The position numbers and the translations under genes were made by a program. DNA of 64,000 nucleotides from Bradyrhizobium embrapense (GTDB taxonomy: Bacteria; Pseudomonadota; Alphaproteobacteria; Rhizobiales; Xanthobacteraceae). Below the pieces are notes generated by a model. That model was not told the origin of the DNA, searched no databases, and worked only from the letters and a program-made list of their open reading frames with translations. The stretch spans positions 1-64,000 of the forward strand of contig NZ_LFIP02000004.1 in assembly GCF_001189235.2 (NCBI RefSeq). The letters are read 5' to 3'. Below are positions 42,414 to 57,858 of this stretch, piece after piece. Numbering within the stretch: the first letter of the stretch is position 1; each line of letters opens with the position of its first letter.

Positions 42414-44372
42414 TTACCGACGTGCTCGCGCGCTGCTCGGCGCATATTGCCCTGCGGGATCAATCTCGCCTGACAGACTTTCAGATCGTTGCCCTGTCAG
42501 CTTCGAGAGTTCGCGGCTGAGGTCGTGTATGTGATACGGCTTGCGCAGCACCGGGAAATCGGACCTGACGTTGCGTGCACTGTCGCTGTAGCCTGTCGTG
42601 AGCAGGATCGGAAGATCGGGCTTCCTGTCCCGGATCGTACGCGCCAGCTTCAGCCCATCCATCCGGCCAGGCATGACGATGTCACTGAACACCACGTCGA
42701 TCCCGTTTGCATCGATCTCCGACAAGGCTGCCTCCGCGCTTGACACCCAGCGCACCGCGTAGCCGAGTTGCTCGAGCAGACCCATGCTTGCGTCCGCGAC
42801 CGCGGGATTGTCCTCGATCAACAGAACAGTGGCCGGGCCATGCTCCGTAGCGTCGACCGGGGCAATCGCGGCGCTGCCGGTTCCCCGGGGCAGATAGATG
42901 CTGACCGTGGTACCCTTGCCCAGCGCGCTCCTGATTTCGACTCGGCCATCGGCCTGGTGGGCGAAGCCGTGAACCTGGGACAGTCCGAGGCCGGTGCCCT
43001 TGCCGACCGGCTTCGTGGTGAAGAATGGATCGAAGACCTTGCTCAGGACGTCGTCGGGAATGCCTGCGCCGGTGTCGGTCACGCTCACGACGACCTGGGC
43101 CTGGTGAGGCACATTGCGGGCAGCGATGGTGAGAGTTCCGCCGTCGACCATTGCGTCTCTCGCATTGACCACCAGGTTGATCAGCGCCGTCTCGAACTCG
43201 GTCGGATCGGCGAAAACCGGCCAGACGGCCGGCTCGACATCAATGTCGAGCCGGATCGCGCCGCCAAGCGCGCTGATCAAGACCTCACGCAGCGACGTGA
43301 TCCTGTCGGTAACGTTGATGGACTGTGGGTTGACGCTTTGCCTGCGTGCGAAGGTGAGGAGCTGGCTGGTCAGCGATGCCGCACGCTGCGATGCGGTTTC
43401 GATCGCGCCTAGCGCAAGCCGGCCGCGTTCGCTCATCACCTCGCGTTTGATCCGGTGCAAATTGCCTGAAATGATCATCAACAAGTTGTTGAAATCGTGC
43501 GCGACCCCGCCAGTCAATTGGCCCAGCGCATCCATCTTCTGCGATTCCGCGAGCTGACGCTGCACCTGCTCGAGCTTCTGCTGGGCTTCGCGGCGCTCGG
43601 AGATGTCCCGAGTGATCTTGGCGAAGCCGACCAGCTTGCCGTGGTTGTCGCGGATCGGATCAATTACGACACTCGCCCAGAAGAACGAGCCGTCTTTGCG
43701 CACCCGCCAGCCTTCCTCGACATAGTGTCCGCTTTCCTCGGCGATCTTGAGCGCACGGGCCGGCTTGCCCGCGGCCTGGTCGGCCGGCGTGTAGAATCGC
43801 GCGAAACTCTGGCCGATGATTTCGGCGGGGGAGTAGCCCTTGATGCGCTCGCCGCCGGTGTTCCAGTTGGCGACGATGCCGTCCGGCGTCAGCATATACA
43901 GCGCATAATCAGTGACGTTGCTGACCAGCAGACGAAACTGGCTTTCGCTGGCCTCGAGATCCGCGCGCGCCTGCTGCCGCTCGGTTATGTCGCGGATGAC
44001 CATCGCGTAGCCGACCAGCCTGCGCTTCTCGTAAACCGGGTCGATGACGACAGCGGCGAAGAATTGTGATCCATCCTTGCGGACCCACCAGCCTTCGGCA
44101 GCCACATGCTTTTCCTTGCGTGCGACTTGCAGCGCCCTGGCGGGGATACCCGAGTCGCGATCATCATCGGGATAGAAGATCGAGAAGTGCTTACCGAGGA
44201 TCGCCTTGGCCGAATAGCCGGTGATCCGCTCGGCGCCCTTATTCCAATTGGTCACCCGGCCATCGGCGCCAAGCATGCAGATGGCGTAGTCGATCGCCCC
44301 TCCGGCCAACAGCCGAAATCTGCGCTCGCTTTCGAAAATGTCCCGCTTGAGACGATCTGTTTGCTTGATCAT
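42414..44372 (-). CDS. PAS-PAS hybrid histidine kinase with receiver domain
   Basis: This 652-residue protein has no membrane segment. It has two PAS domains (about 15-130 and 140-260), each with the GWWVRKDG or GWRVRKDG motif and a PAC end DITERQ or DISERR. The HisKA dimerisation helix follows (GGVAHDFNNLL, His 292), then the ATPase domain (DTGAGIPDDV, FTTKPVGKGTGLGLSQVHGF) and a C-terminal receiver (LLIEDNPAVADAS, phosphoacceptor Asp 564 in VFSDIVMPG). It diverges from the giant kinase gene across a palindrome-containing gap. Confidence 0.93.
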   Translation of the reverse strand: MIKQTDRLKRDIFESERRFRLLAGGAIDYAICMLGADGRVTNWNKGAERITGYSAKAILGKHFSIFYPDDDRDSGIPARALQVARKEKHVAAEGWWVRKDGSQFFAAVVIDPVYEKRRLVGYAMVIRDITERQQARADLEASESQFRLLVSNVTDYALYMLTPDGIVANWNTGGERIKGYSPAEIIGQSFARFYTPADQAAGKPARALKIAEESGHYVEEGWRVRKDGSFFWASVVIDPIRDNHGKLVGFAKITRDISERREAQQKLEQVQRQLAESQKMDALGQLTGGVAHDFNNLLMIISGNLHRIKREVMSERGRLALGAIETASQRAASLTSQLLTFARRQSVNPQSINVTDRITSLREVLISALGGAIRLDIDVEPAVWPVFADPTEFETALINLVVNARDAMVDGGTLTIAARNVPHQAQVVVSVTDTGAGIPDDVLSKVFDPFFTTKPVGKGTGLGLSQVHGFAHQADGRVEIRSALGKGTTVSIYLPRGTGSAAIAPVDATEHGPATVLLIEDNPAVADASMGLLEQLGYAVRWVSSAEAALSEIDANGIDVVFSDIVMPGRMDGLKLARTIRDRKPDLPILLTTGYSDSARNVRSDFPVLRKPYHIHDLSRELSKLTGQRSESLSGEIDPAGQYAPSSARARR

Positions 44373-44481
44373 TATCAGTCCTGCCCCGCCCTAAACGCCG
44401 GGCGCGGGCCGATGTTCCAAGACGCTCGCACGCGGCCGCGCGGACCGAGCAAGACCTTAGGCTGCCGCCGGCCGGCGAAAA

Positions 44482-44511
44482 GTTCCAATGAGCATTGGAA
44501 CCTTTGGTTCC
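44482..44511. promoter_or_regulatory. Overlapping palindromes between two kinase genes
   Basis: GTTCCAATG (44482-44490), two bases AG, then CATTGGAAC (44493-44501) make a perfect inverted repeat. The right half also forms GGAACC-TTT-GGTTCC (44497-44511). The three GTTCC half-sites look like a dimer or multimer operator in the 282-base divergent region. No matching known consensus is certain; EcfG and LuxR-type sites were considered but the spacing does not fit. Confidence 0.45.
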
Positions 44512-44654
44512 GTTGGCGATTAAGGTCCTCGGTTTGCGTCACAAATCGTGGTTTTGGCGTTTTCCCGCTTGAATAGATCAAAGGCAGTCCTTCTTATGGT
44601 CACACTGGCGTTTCCGAGTCTACGGATTCGTGGCTAGCGCGTAGGGGAAATTCC

Positions 44655-50939
<6,285 letters not shown>

Positions 50940-50952
50940 TCGGTGATCGAAC

Positions 50953-52449
50953 ATGATGGACCATGAAAAGGTGAACATCCTTCTGGTCGATGACCAGCCG
51001 GCCAAGCTGCTGGCTTATGAGGTCATCCTGAAGGAGCTCGGCGAGACGCTGGTCGCCGCCTCGTCGGGCCGCGAGGCGCTCGAGTTCCTGCTCAAGAACG
51101 AAGTCGCGGTCATCCTGGTCGATGTCTGCATGCCCGAGCTCGACGGTTTCGAGCTCGCGGCGATGATCCGCGAGCATCCACGCTTCCAGAAGACCGCGAT
51201 GATCTTCATCTCGGCAATCCAGGTCAGCGATATCGACCGGCTGCGCGGCTACGAGATGGGCGCGGTCGACTACGTGCCCGTGCCTGTCGTGCCGGAAGTG
51301 CTGCGCGCAAAGATCCGCGTGTTCGCCGAGCTGTACCGCAAGACGCGGCAACTCGAACGCCTCAATGCCGAGCTCGAAGACCGGGTCCGCGCGCGCACCG
51401 CCGAGCTCGAGCAGTCGACCACGCGGCTGGTCGAGAGCGAAGCACGTCGCAGCATGGCGATTGCCGCCGGCAAGATGGGCTCGTGGGACTGGGACTGGGT
51501 TAACGGCGACTGGATGTGGGACGAGGGGCAATACAAGATCTTCGGCGTCGACCCGAAATCCTTCAAGCTCACGTCGGACAATATCCAGGCTCTGTTTCAT
51601 CCCGACGATGTCGAGCAACTCCGCCAGGGCTGGACCGGCTTCGGCAACGGCCAAACCTCCTATGAGGCTGAATTCCGTGTGGTGCGGCCGGACGGCGAGA
51701 TCCGCTGGTGCGTTGGCACGGCTGCGGCGACCAGCGACAGGAGCGGCAGGGTGGTGCGGGTCAGCGGCGTCACCGTCGACATCACCGATCGCAAGAAGGC
51801 CGAGGAACGGCAGAGCCTCTTGACCCGCGAGGTCGATCATCGCGCCAAGAACGCGCTCGCGCTGGCGCAGTCGATCGTGCGGCTGACGCGCGCCCAGAAC
51901 GTCACCGCCTATGTGCGCGCGGTCGAGGGCCGCATCACGGCGCTGGCGCGCGTTCACACCGTGCTGTCGCTGTCGAGCTGGCAGGGCGCCGAGATGCGGC
52001 GGCTGGTGACCGAGGAGATCGCGCCCTATTCGGAGGCCGGGCAGATCCAGATCGATGGCGCGGAAGTGCAGTTGCAGCCCGCGACGGCGCAGACGCTGGC
52101 GCTGGCGCTGCACGAGCTCGTCACCAACTCCGCCAAATACGGCAGCCTGTCGGTGCTGTCAGGCCGTCTCGCGATCACCTGGGAGGTGCATGACGATGCG
52201 CTAATCCTAGCCTGGGTGGAATCCGGCGGGCCTGCGGTGACCAAACCGAAGCAGAAGGGCTTCGGCACACGAAGTGTCATCGCCAGCATCGAGACCCAAC
52301 TAGGCGGACGGGCCGATTTCGATTGGCGTGCCGAGGGCCTGATCTGCCGGCTCACGGTTCCGCTCAAGGCGCCGGTTGGAGAGGCGGCGGCTTACCGCGA
52401 TCTGTCGGCGGCCGAGCGCAAGCCCATGGTCGGTTCTAGGGCCGTGTAG
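50953..52449 (+). CDS. REC-PAS-HWE histidine kinase
   Basis: This 498-residue protein has an N-terminal receiver (ILLVDDQPAKLLAYE, Asp 57 in VILVDVCMPELDG), a coiled coil (TRQLERLNAELEDRVRARTAELEQ), a PAS domain (about 165-285, ending TVDITDRKKAEE) and an HWE kinase core (His 296 in REVDHRAKNALALAQSIVR; LALHELVTNSAKYG; WVESGGP). HWE kinases are abundant in rhizobia. It lies 13 bases after the giant kinase, so it may receive phosphate from it through its receiver, which is inference. Confidence 0.93.
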   Translation: MMDHEKVNILLVDDQPAKLLAYEVILKELGETLVAASSGREALEFLLKNEVAVILVDVCMPELDGFELAAMIREHPRFQKTAMIFISAIQVSDIDRLRGYEMGAVDYVPVPVVPEVLRAKIRVFAELYRKTRQLERLNAELEDRVRARTAELEQSTTRLVESEARRSMAIAAGKMGSWDWDWVNGDWMWDEGQYKIFGVDPKSFKLTSDNIQALFHPDDVEQLRQGWTGFGNGQTSYEAEFRVVRPDGEIRWCVGTAAATSDRSGRVVRVSGVTVDITDRKKAEERQSLLTREVDHRAKNALALAQSIVRLTRAQNVTAYVRAVEGRITALARVHTVLSLSSWQGAEMRRLVTEEIAPYSEAGQIQIDGAEVQLQPATAQTLALALHELVTNSAKYGSLSVLSGRLAITWEVHDDALILAWVESGGPAVTKPKQKGFGTRSVIASIETQLGGRADFDWRAEGLICRLTVPLKAPVGEAAAYRDLSAAERKPMVGSRAV

Positions 52450-52533
52450 CGCGTCCTCCGAAACAGGAACCAAGCGCCGGACGCTGCGGTTAACGAGGGA
52501 CAATCGCTTCCGTTCGTAGCCTGAGGTGCTGCC

Positions 52534-53691
52534 GTGGATGCCCAAACCCGAGAGCGCGGGCCGTCCGTGGAGGAGCCGCGGCAGCTTGAGCGCGCCCAAG
52601 AACAACAGTCGCGGCCCGAGCATTCGTCTTCACCGCAACAGGAGACTGACCGCAAGCCGCCGGTGCGCGACCGGTTGCGCGAGCACTGGATGCTTGCGGC
52701 GGCCGGCGCTTGTCTGCTCCTGATTGCGCTGGTCGGTGGCGTGGCCTACTGGCTCAATGTCCGCCACTATGAATCGACCGACGACGCGTTCATCGCGGCG
52801 CGCAGCTTTGCCGTGGCCTCGAAGGTCGGCGGCTATGTCGTCGAGATCCCCGTCACCGACAACCAGCACGTCAATGCCGGAGATCTGCTCGCGAGGATCG
52901 ACGAGCGCGACTACAAGATCGCGGTCGATCAGGCCGGCGCGCAAGTCGCGGCTGCCCAGGCCAATGTTGCCAATGTCCAGGCGCAGATCGACAGTCAGCA
53001 GGAGCAGATCAAGCAAGCCAAGGCGCAGCAGCAGCAAGCCGAGGCGCAACTGAAGTTCGCGCAGGAGGAGGCCGCGCGGGCCCAAGACCTCGTGGAGAAG
53101 GGCGCTGGCACGGTGCAGCGGCAGCAGCAGACGCGCTCCGACCTCGACGCCCAGCAGGCCAATACCAGCCGGACCAGAACGGCGGTCACCGCGGCCGAAC
53201 TCGGCGTCAAGACGCTCGAGGCACAGCTCAGGAGCAGCAACGCATCGCTGGAGCAGGCGCAGACGCAGCTCGATCAGGCCAATCTGAACCTGCAATATAC
53301 CCGCATCGTTGCGGCCCAGTCCGGACGCGTCGTCAAACTGAGCGGCGCGGTCGGCACCTTTGTGGCGCCGGCGCAGAGCGTCATGATGCTGGTTCCCGAC
53401 GATATCTGGATCACCGCCAACTACAAGGAAACCCAGCTGACCGACATGCGGCCGGGCCAGCCGGTCGAGGTCAGGATCGATGCTTATCCGGGGCGCAAGC
53501 TCGCCGGCCACGTGGCTTCGGTTCAGCCTGGCTCGGGCACCGCGTTCAGCCTGCTGCCGGCGGAGAACGCGACCGGCAATTTCGTCAAGGTCGTGCAGCG
53601 CGTCCCCGTGAAGATCGTGGTCGACAACTGGCCGGCGGATGTGCCGGTCGGGCCGGGCATGTCGGTCGTGCCCTGGACCAAAGTGCGATGA
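52534..53691 (+). CDS. HlyD/EmrA-family periplasmic adaptor
   Basis: This 385-residue protein starts at GTG 52534 and has a polar N-terminus, one membrane anchor (HWMLAAAGACLLLIALVGGVAYW), biotinyl-lipoyl-like halves (VGGYVVEIPVTDNQHVNAGDLLARID), a long coiled coil rich in Gln and Ala (about 110-240) and the second half (YTRIVAAQSGRVVKL). The stop overlaps the EmrB-like ATG by four bases. With EmrB it should form a drug-efflux system with an outer-membrane channel encoded elsewhere. Confidence 0.93.
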   Translation: MDAQTRERGPSVEEPRQLERAQEQQSRPEHSSSPQQETDRKPPVRDRLREHWMLAAAGACLLLIALVGGVAYWLNVRHYESTDDAFIAARSFAVASKVGGYVVEIPVTDNQHVNAGDLLARIDERDYKIAVDQAGAQVAAAQANVANVQAQIDSQQEQIKQAKAQQQQAEAQLKFAQEEAARAQDLVEKGAGTVQRQQQTRSDLDAQQANTSRTRTAVTAAELGVKTLEAQLRSSNASLEQAQTQLDQANLNLQYTRIVAAQSGRVVKLSGAVGTFVAPAQSVMMLVPDDIWITANYKETQLTDMRPGQPVEVRIDAYPGRKLAGHVASVQPGSGTAFSLLPAENATGNFVKVVQRVPVKIVVDNWPADVPVGPGMSVVPWTKVR

Positions 53692-55301
53692 GCGACGTCG
53701 CCGCAGGCGGCGGCGCATCGTGGTCGCCGGAGCGGTCGGCTGCCGGCGGGCATAATCCCTATCTGATCGCCTTCGTCGTCTCAATCGCAACGTTCATGGA
53801 AGTGCTCGACACCACGATCGCCAATGTGGCGCTACGCCATATCGCGGGTGGCCTCGCCGTCGGCCTCGACGAAAGCACCTATGTCATCACCAGCTATCTC
53901 GTCGCCAACGCCATCGTACTGTCGATCTCGGGCTGGCTCTCGACCGTGATCGGGCGCAAGCGCTTCTACATGATCTGCGTCGGCACGTTCGCATTCGCCT
54001 CGCTGCTGTGCGGATTGGCCTGGAGCCTGGAAGCACTGGTCCTGTTCCGGATCATCCAGGGCCTCGGCGGCGGCGGGATGGCGACCAGCGAGCAGGCGAT
54101 CCTCGCCGACTCCTTTCCGCCGGCCAAGCGTGGCCAGGCGTTTGCGATCTACGGCGTGGCGGTCGTGGTGGCCCCTGTGATCGGGCCGACCCTCGGCGGC
54201 TGGATCACCGACACCTATACCTGGCACTGGATCTTCCTGATCAACGTGCCGATGGGCTTGATCTCGCTGTTCCTGGTCGGGACGCTGGTCAAGGAGCCGT
54301 CCGGCGCCGAAGAGGAGCGCAAGGAACTGCTCAAGGGCGGCCTGCGCGTCGACTACGTCGGATTCGTGCTGGTCGCGATCGGGCTCGGCTCGCTCGAATT
54401 CGTGCTCGACGAAGGCCAGCGCAAGGACTGGTTCGGCTCCGACATGATCACGGGCTTCGCATTGGCTTCGGCGGTTTGCCTGATTGCGCTGATCCCATGG
54501 GAGCTGACGCGTGAGGAGCCGATCGTCGATCTTCGCCTGCTGGGACGGCGCCAGTTCGGATCGTGCTTTCTGGTGATGCTGTGCACCGGCGCGGTGCTGA
54601 TCGCTTCGACGCAGATCTTGCCCCAGTTGTTGCAGACCGAGCTGAATTATACCGCGCTGCTGGCGGGGCTCGCGTTGTCGCCCGGCGGCATCGTCACGCT
54701 GATCCTGATGCCGGTGGTCGGAAATCTCGTCAGTCGTGTCCAGCCGAAATACCTGATCGCGATCGGCGGCTGCATCGTCGCGTTCTCGATGTGGCACCTG
54801 ACGGGACTGAACGGCGACATCACCTATGGCTACGCCGCGCTGGCCCGCATCTTCCTCTCCGCAGGACTGCCGTTCCTGTTTCTGCCGGTCACGACGGCGT
54901 CCTACGATGGCGTGCCGCCGGACAAGACCAACCAGGCGTCGGCGCTGATCAATGTCGCGCGCAACATCGGCGGGTCGATGGGCGTTGCGCTGGCCCAGAC
55001 CGCGCTGGCGCAACGCCAACAATTCCACCAGAGCCGGCTCATCGAGCATGCCGCGCCCTCCGATCTCGGGTATCAGCAGACCATCGATACCATGACGCGC
55101 TACTTCCAGTCGCAGGGATCGAATGCATCGGACGCCGCATCTCAGGCGATCGCCTGGGTAGGCCAGACCTTGCAGCGGCAGGTTGATCTTCTCGCCTATA
55201 TCGATGTGTTCTGGCTGCTCTCGCTCATCGGCCTTGCGATGGTTCCACTCGCTTTGATCATCAAGCCGGTCGACCAGACGTCGTCGCCCAGAGGACATTG
55301 A
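53688..55301 (+). CDS. DHA2-family (EmrB-like) multidrug efflux MFS permease
   Basis: This 537-residue protein has about fourteen helices. It shows the DHA2 motifs FMEVLDTTIANVALRHIAGGL, SGWLSTVIGRKRFYMICV and FRIIQGLGGGGMATSEQAIL, and PVIGPTLGGWITDTYTWHWIFLINVP. It is the inner-membrane partner of the HlyD-type adaptor. No regulator gene is adjacent, although the HWE kinase gene lies 84 bases upstream of the adaptor. Confidence 0.94.
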   Translation: MSDVAAGGGASWSPERSAAGGHNPYLIAFVVSIATFMEVLDTTIANVALRHIAGGLAVGLDESTYVITSYLVANAIVLSISGWLSTVIGRKRFYMICVGTFAFASLLCGLAWSLEALVLFRIIQGLGGGGMATSEQAILADSFPPAKRGQAFAIYGVAVVVAPVIGPTLGGWITDTYTWHWIFLINVPMGLISLFLVGTLVKEPSGAEEERKELLKGGLRVDYVGFVLVAIGLGSLEFVLDEGQRKDWFGSDMITGFALASAVCLIALIPWELTREEPIVDLRLLGRRQFGSCFLVMLCTGAVLIASTQILPQLLQTELNYTALLAGLALSPGGIVTLILMPVVGNLVSRVQPKYLIAIGGCIVAFSMWHLTGLNGDITYGYAALARIFLSAGLPFLFLPVTTASYDGVPPDKTNQASALINVARNIGGSMGVALAQTALAQRQQFHQSRLIEHAAPSDLGYQQTIDTMTRYFQSQGSNASDAASQAIAWVGQTLQRQVDLLAYIDVFWLLSLIGLAMVPLALIIKPVDQTSSPRGH

Positions 55302-55394
55302 GGGAGATTAGAGCAGACGACATTGTGAACTCAGCTAGCGGTCGAACCGCGCTATGACCTGCATAGCCGGAAACGGACACCAGGCGAGGAGCAC

Positions 55395-56738
55395 ATGCTG
55401 AAGACCAAGCTTGCCGGTGTGACTCTGACAGTTGTCTTCCTCGCAGCGACCGGCATCACCCGGTCGGCCGCCGAGCCTGTGCTGAAAGGCGCCGAGGCGT
55501 TTGGTGACTGGCAGCGCGACAGGCCGGGCACGGTGCGTCTCATCGCACCGCAAGACCTGCCCAAACCAGGCGCCACAGCCTCCAGCAGCAATTCGTCACG
55601 CGTCGTGCCGCGCCCCGCATCGGCGGTGCCGCAGGTGCCGGCAGGCTTCAAGATCGAGCTGTTTGCGAGCGGGTTGAGCGGTCCGCGTATTGTCCGGACC
55701 GCGCCCAATGGCGATATCTTCGTCGTCGAAACCGGCTCCGGCCGCATCCGCGTCTTGCGCAGCCCCGACGGTGCCACCAGGCCGGCGACCAACGAGGTCT
55801 ACACAACCGGACTGAACCGGCCGTTCGGCATCGCGTTCTTTCCAAGCGGCGACAATCCGCAATGGCTCTATGTCGCCAACACCGACAGCGTCGTGCGCTT
55901 CGCCTATCGCAACGGCGATCTCAACCCGTCGGGAAAGCCCGAGACCATTGTCGCAAACCTTCCTCACGGCTACGGCCATTCCACGCGTGACATCGTGTTC
56001 ACATCTGACGGCAAGCGCATGCTGGTGTCGGTCGGCTCCGCCGGGAACGCGGGCGAGGGGCTGGGCAGACCTCCGGAGGGCATCGAGGCCTGGAGCCGCG
56101 ATCACGCGCTTGGCGCTGCCTGGGGATCGGAAACCGACCGCGCGGCCGTGCTCGCCTTCGATCCCGACGGCAAGAACCAGAAACTGTTCGCCACCGGTAT
56201 CCGCAACTGCGTCGGACTTGCGATCCAGCCCGGAAGTGGCACGCCCTGGTGCTCCACCAACGAGCGCGACGGCCGCGGTGACAATCTCGTCCCCGATTAT
56301 GTGACGCGGATCCGCGAGGGCGCGTTTTACGGCTGGCCCTGGTACTATATCGGCGCCAACGAAGACCCCGCGCATGCCGGCGCGCGGCCCGACCTCAAGG
56401 ACAAGGTGACCATTCCCGACGTGCTGTTGCAGGCGCACTCGGCCTCGCTCGGCCTCACCTTCTACACCGGCAGCAGTTTTCCGGCCGAATATCGCGGCGA
56501 TGCGTTTGCAGCCGAACATGGTTCGTGGAATCGCGCGAAGCGCACCGGCTACAAGGTCATTCGTATCAGATTGAAGGACGGCGTGCCGACCGGCGAGTAC
56601 GAGGACTTCGTCACCGGCTTCGTCGTCGGCGACAATGAGGTCTGGGGCCGCCCGGTGGGTGTCACCGTAGCGCGAGACGGCGCGCTGCTGGTCTCCGAAG
56701 ACGGCAACGGCACGATCTGGCGCGTCAGCCACGACTAG
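55395..56738 (+). CDS. Exported PQQ-dependent sugar dehydrogenase (sorbosone dehydrogenase family)
   Basis: This 447-residue protein has a signal peptide (MLKTKLAGVTLTVVFLAATG), then a beta-propeller with PAGFKIELFASGLSGPRIVRTAPNGDIFVVETGSGRI, GLNRPFGIAFFP, DIVFTSDGKRMLVSVGSAGN, AFDPDGKNQKLFATGIRNCVGLAI, GAFYGWPWYYIG and FAAEHGSWNRAKRTGYKVI. This is the sorbosone dehydrogenase layout. It would oxidise sugars in the periplasm using PQQ. Its stop codon lies in a dispersed repeat. Confidence 0.9.
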   Translation: MLKTKLAGVTLTVVFLAATGITRSAAEPVLKGAEAFGDWQRDRPGTVRLIAPQDLPKPGATASSSNSSRVVPRPASAVPQVPAGFKIELFASGLSGPRIVRTAPNGDIFVVETGSGRIRVLRSPDGATRPATNEVYTTGLNRPFGIAFFPSGDNPQWLYVANTDSVVRFAYRNGDLNPSGKPETIVANLPHGYGHSTRDIVFTSDGKRMLVSVGSAGNAGEGLGRPPEGIEAWSRDHALGAAWGSETDRAAVLAFDPDGKNQKLFATGIRNCVGLAIQPGSGTPWCSTNERDGRGDNLVPDYVTRIREGAFYGWPWYYIGANEDPAHAGARPDLKDKVTIPDVLLQAHSASLGLTFYTGSSFPAEYRGDAFAAEHGSWNRAKRTGYKVIRIRLKDGVPTGEYEDFVTGFVVGDNEVWGRPVGVTVARDGALLVSEDGNGTIWRVSHD

Positions 56739-56841
56739 AGCGTTTCCCACCGAAGTGGACACCGGTTCGCGCGAAGAAAACGCGTCAAAACAAGAATCCA
56801 GAGCTTCGGTTCTGCTTCAATCAGAAGCGAAAATGCCCTAG
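56736..56841 (+). repeat. Dispersed intergenic repeat, copy 3
   Basis: TAGAGCGTTT, CCGAAGTGGACACCGGTTCG, GAAGAAAACGCGTCAA, CAGAGCTTCGGTTCTG and CAATCAGAAGCG correspond in order to copy 2 at 25498-25596. The TAG at 56736-56738 is the stop codon of the upstream sugar dehydrogenase, so insertion may have supplied or respected the stop. Confidence 0.8.
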
Positions 56842-56858
56842 CCGTTGGTCGACGGCTG

Positions 56859-57116
56859 CTAGCCTAGTCCGTCCTTGAGGCCGTATTCCTCGTAGATGGT
56901 CAGGGGATCGGTATCGGGAAACAACCGGCACTTGGCTTGCGCAAGATGCAGCGTGACCGCTCCGGCCTCACATCTCGCAGTCAGGATCTTCCGGACATCC
57001 TCCATATGGGCGCGCGGCTGATGCTTCGATGGCAACTGTTCGAGCGCGACCAGCGCGGTGGCCAGAGCTTCCGTGACCACCCATTCGTCGTGTCCGGTAA
57101 TTCCCTTTCGCGGCAT
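56859..57116 (-). CDS. Small conserved-looking hypothetical protein
   Basis: This 85-residue protein starts at ATG 57116, with GGAGG eight bases upstream; two in-frame GTG codons lie just before. The sequence is MPRKGITGHDEWVVTEALATALVALEQL, then KHQPRAHMEDVRKILTARCEAG and a C-terminal FPDTDPLTIYEEYGLKDGLG. It is helical and soluble with no membrane segment. No family is recognised. Confidence 0.62.
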   Translation of the reverse strand: MPRKGITGHDEWVVTEALATALVALEQLPSKHQPRAHMEDVRKILTARCEAGAVTLHLAQAKCRLFPDTDPLTIYEEYGLKDGLG

Positions 57117-57185
57117 CACCACACCCTCCGTCGCTCCGGCTGCAACATTGTAGCGCGAGAAGGGTGGGGGCTGTCATCAGCCAAC

Positions 57186-57566
57186 ATGGCCAAGGTGGTC
57201 AGGAACCGGTTGGCACGGCCCCGCCGCGATGCGTCGCAGGGAACCAGCGTGGCGGCGGCGCGCGGTTGGCTCGCGATCGATCCCAAGCACCTCGTCGGCG
57301 AGCGAGGTTTCGACTACGCCAACATCTTCACCAATCCGGATCTTGCCGATCCGGCACGGCCGGTCGCGACCGAACCCGGACGTTTTGCGCGGCGTCTCGA
57401 CATCGTCGTGCAAGCAGCGAGGCTGGATCGTCGGCGCCTGCTGTCATGGATCGTCGCCTGGACCGGCTTGTCGGCAGCATTGTTGCTCGGCGATGACGAT
57501 CCGCTCGCCGAAATCAACCTGCAGATCGCAAACCTTGCTACGGCCGAGCTCGACCGGATGGCATAG
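57186..57566 (+). pseudogene. Remnant of an APH(6)/StrB-like aminoglycoside phosphotransferase
   Basis: From about 57255 the frame reads RGWLAIDPKHLVGERGFDYANIFTNP, then RRLDIVVQAARLDRRRLLSWIVAWTGLSAALLLGDD. This matches the C-terminal third of APH(6)-type kinases, whose DFG-like loop is IDPxGLxGExGF. The N-lobe, the catalytic HGDxHxxN loop and the rest of the gene are absent: the preceding 70 bases do not resemble it in any frame. It is a 5'-truncated remnant and is not expected to confer resistance. Confidence 0.75.
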
Positions 57567-57577
57567 GCGCGCAGCGG

Positions 57578-57745
57578 CTACGCCGCGGCGGCGCTGGCTC
57601 CGCTCAGCGATACACTCAGGATTCGCCACTTCGATATATCGAAGAAATAGGCAGCCTTGATGCGTGCGGACGCGGGATCCGGCGCCTGAATCGCCGTGTG
57701 GAATTTCCGCTCCCCATCGCTCAACGAAATCCGGAATGTCTGCAT
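57578..57745 (-). CDS. Small hypothetical protein
   Basis: This 55-residue protein starts at ATG 57745 (MQTFRISLSDGERKFHTAIQAPDPASARIKAAYFFDISKW). The sequence has an alternating strand-helix-strand look, typical of small uncharacterised Bradyrhizobium proteins. The C-terminus ends in Ala repeats. It converges with the APH remnant. Confidence 0.55.
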   Translation of the reverse strand: MQTFRISLSDGERKFHTAIQAPDPASARIKAAYFFDISKWRILSVSLSGASAAAA

Positions 57746-57858
57746 TGCTCGAACCTCCACGCGCGGATGCTGCGGCAGCGACGGTTAACATCCGGTTTGC
57801 TGGTAGCGGTCCGGCGCGGCGCACGCGCGTCTTGTGCGCCGCCGCTCTCATATGAAGC

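Noticed and set aside
44493..44530. EcfG-type stress promoter starting at GGAAC
   Set aside because: No CGTT lies 16-17 bases downstream of GGAAC on either strand, so the consensus is not met.
53832..55298. A 488-codon minus-strand frame opposite the EmrB-like gene
   Set aside because: Composition is dominated by Arg, Gln, Asp and His with no membrane segments or motifs; it is antisense to a certain transporter gene.
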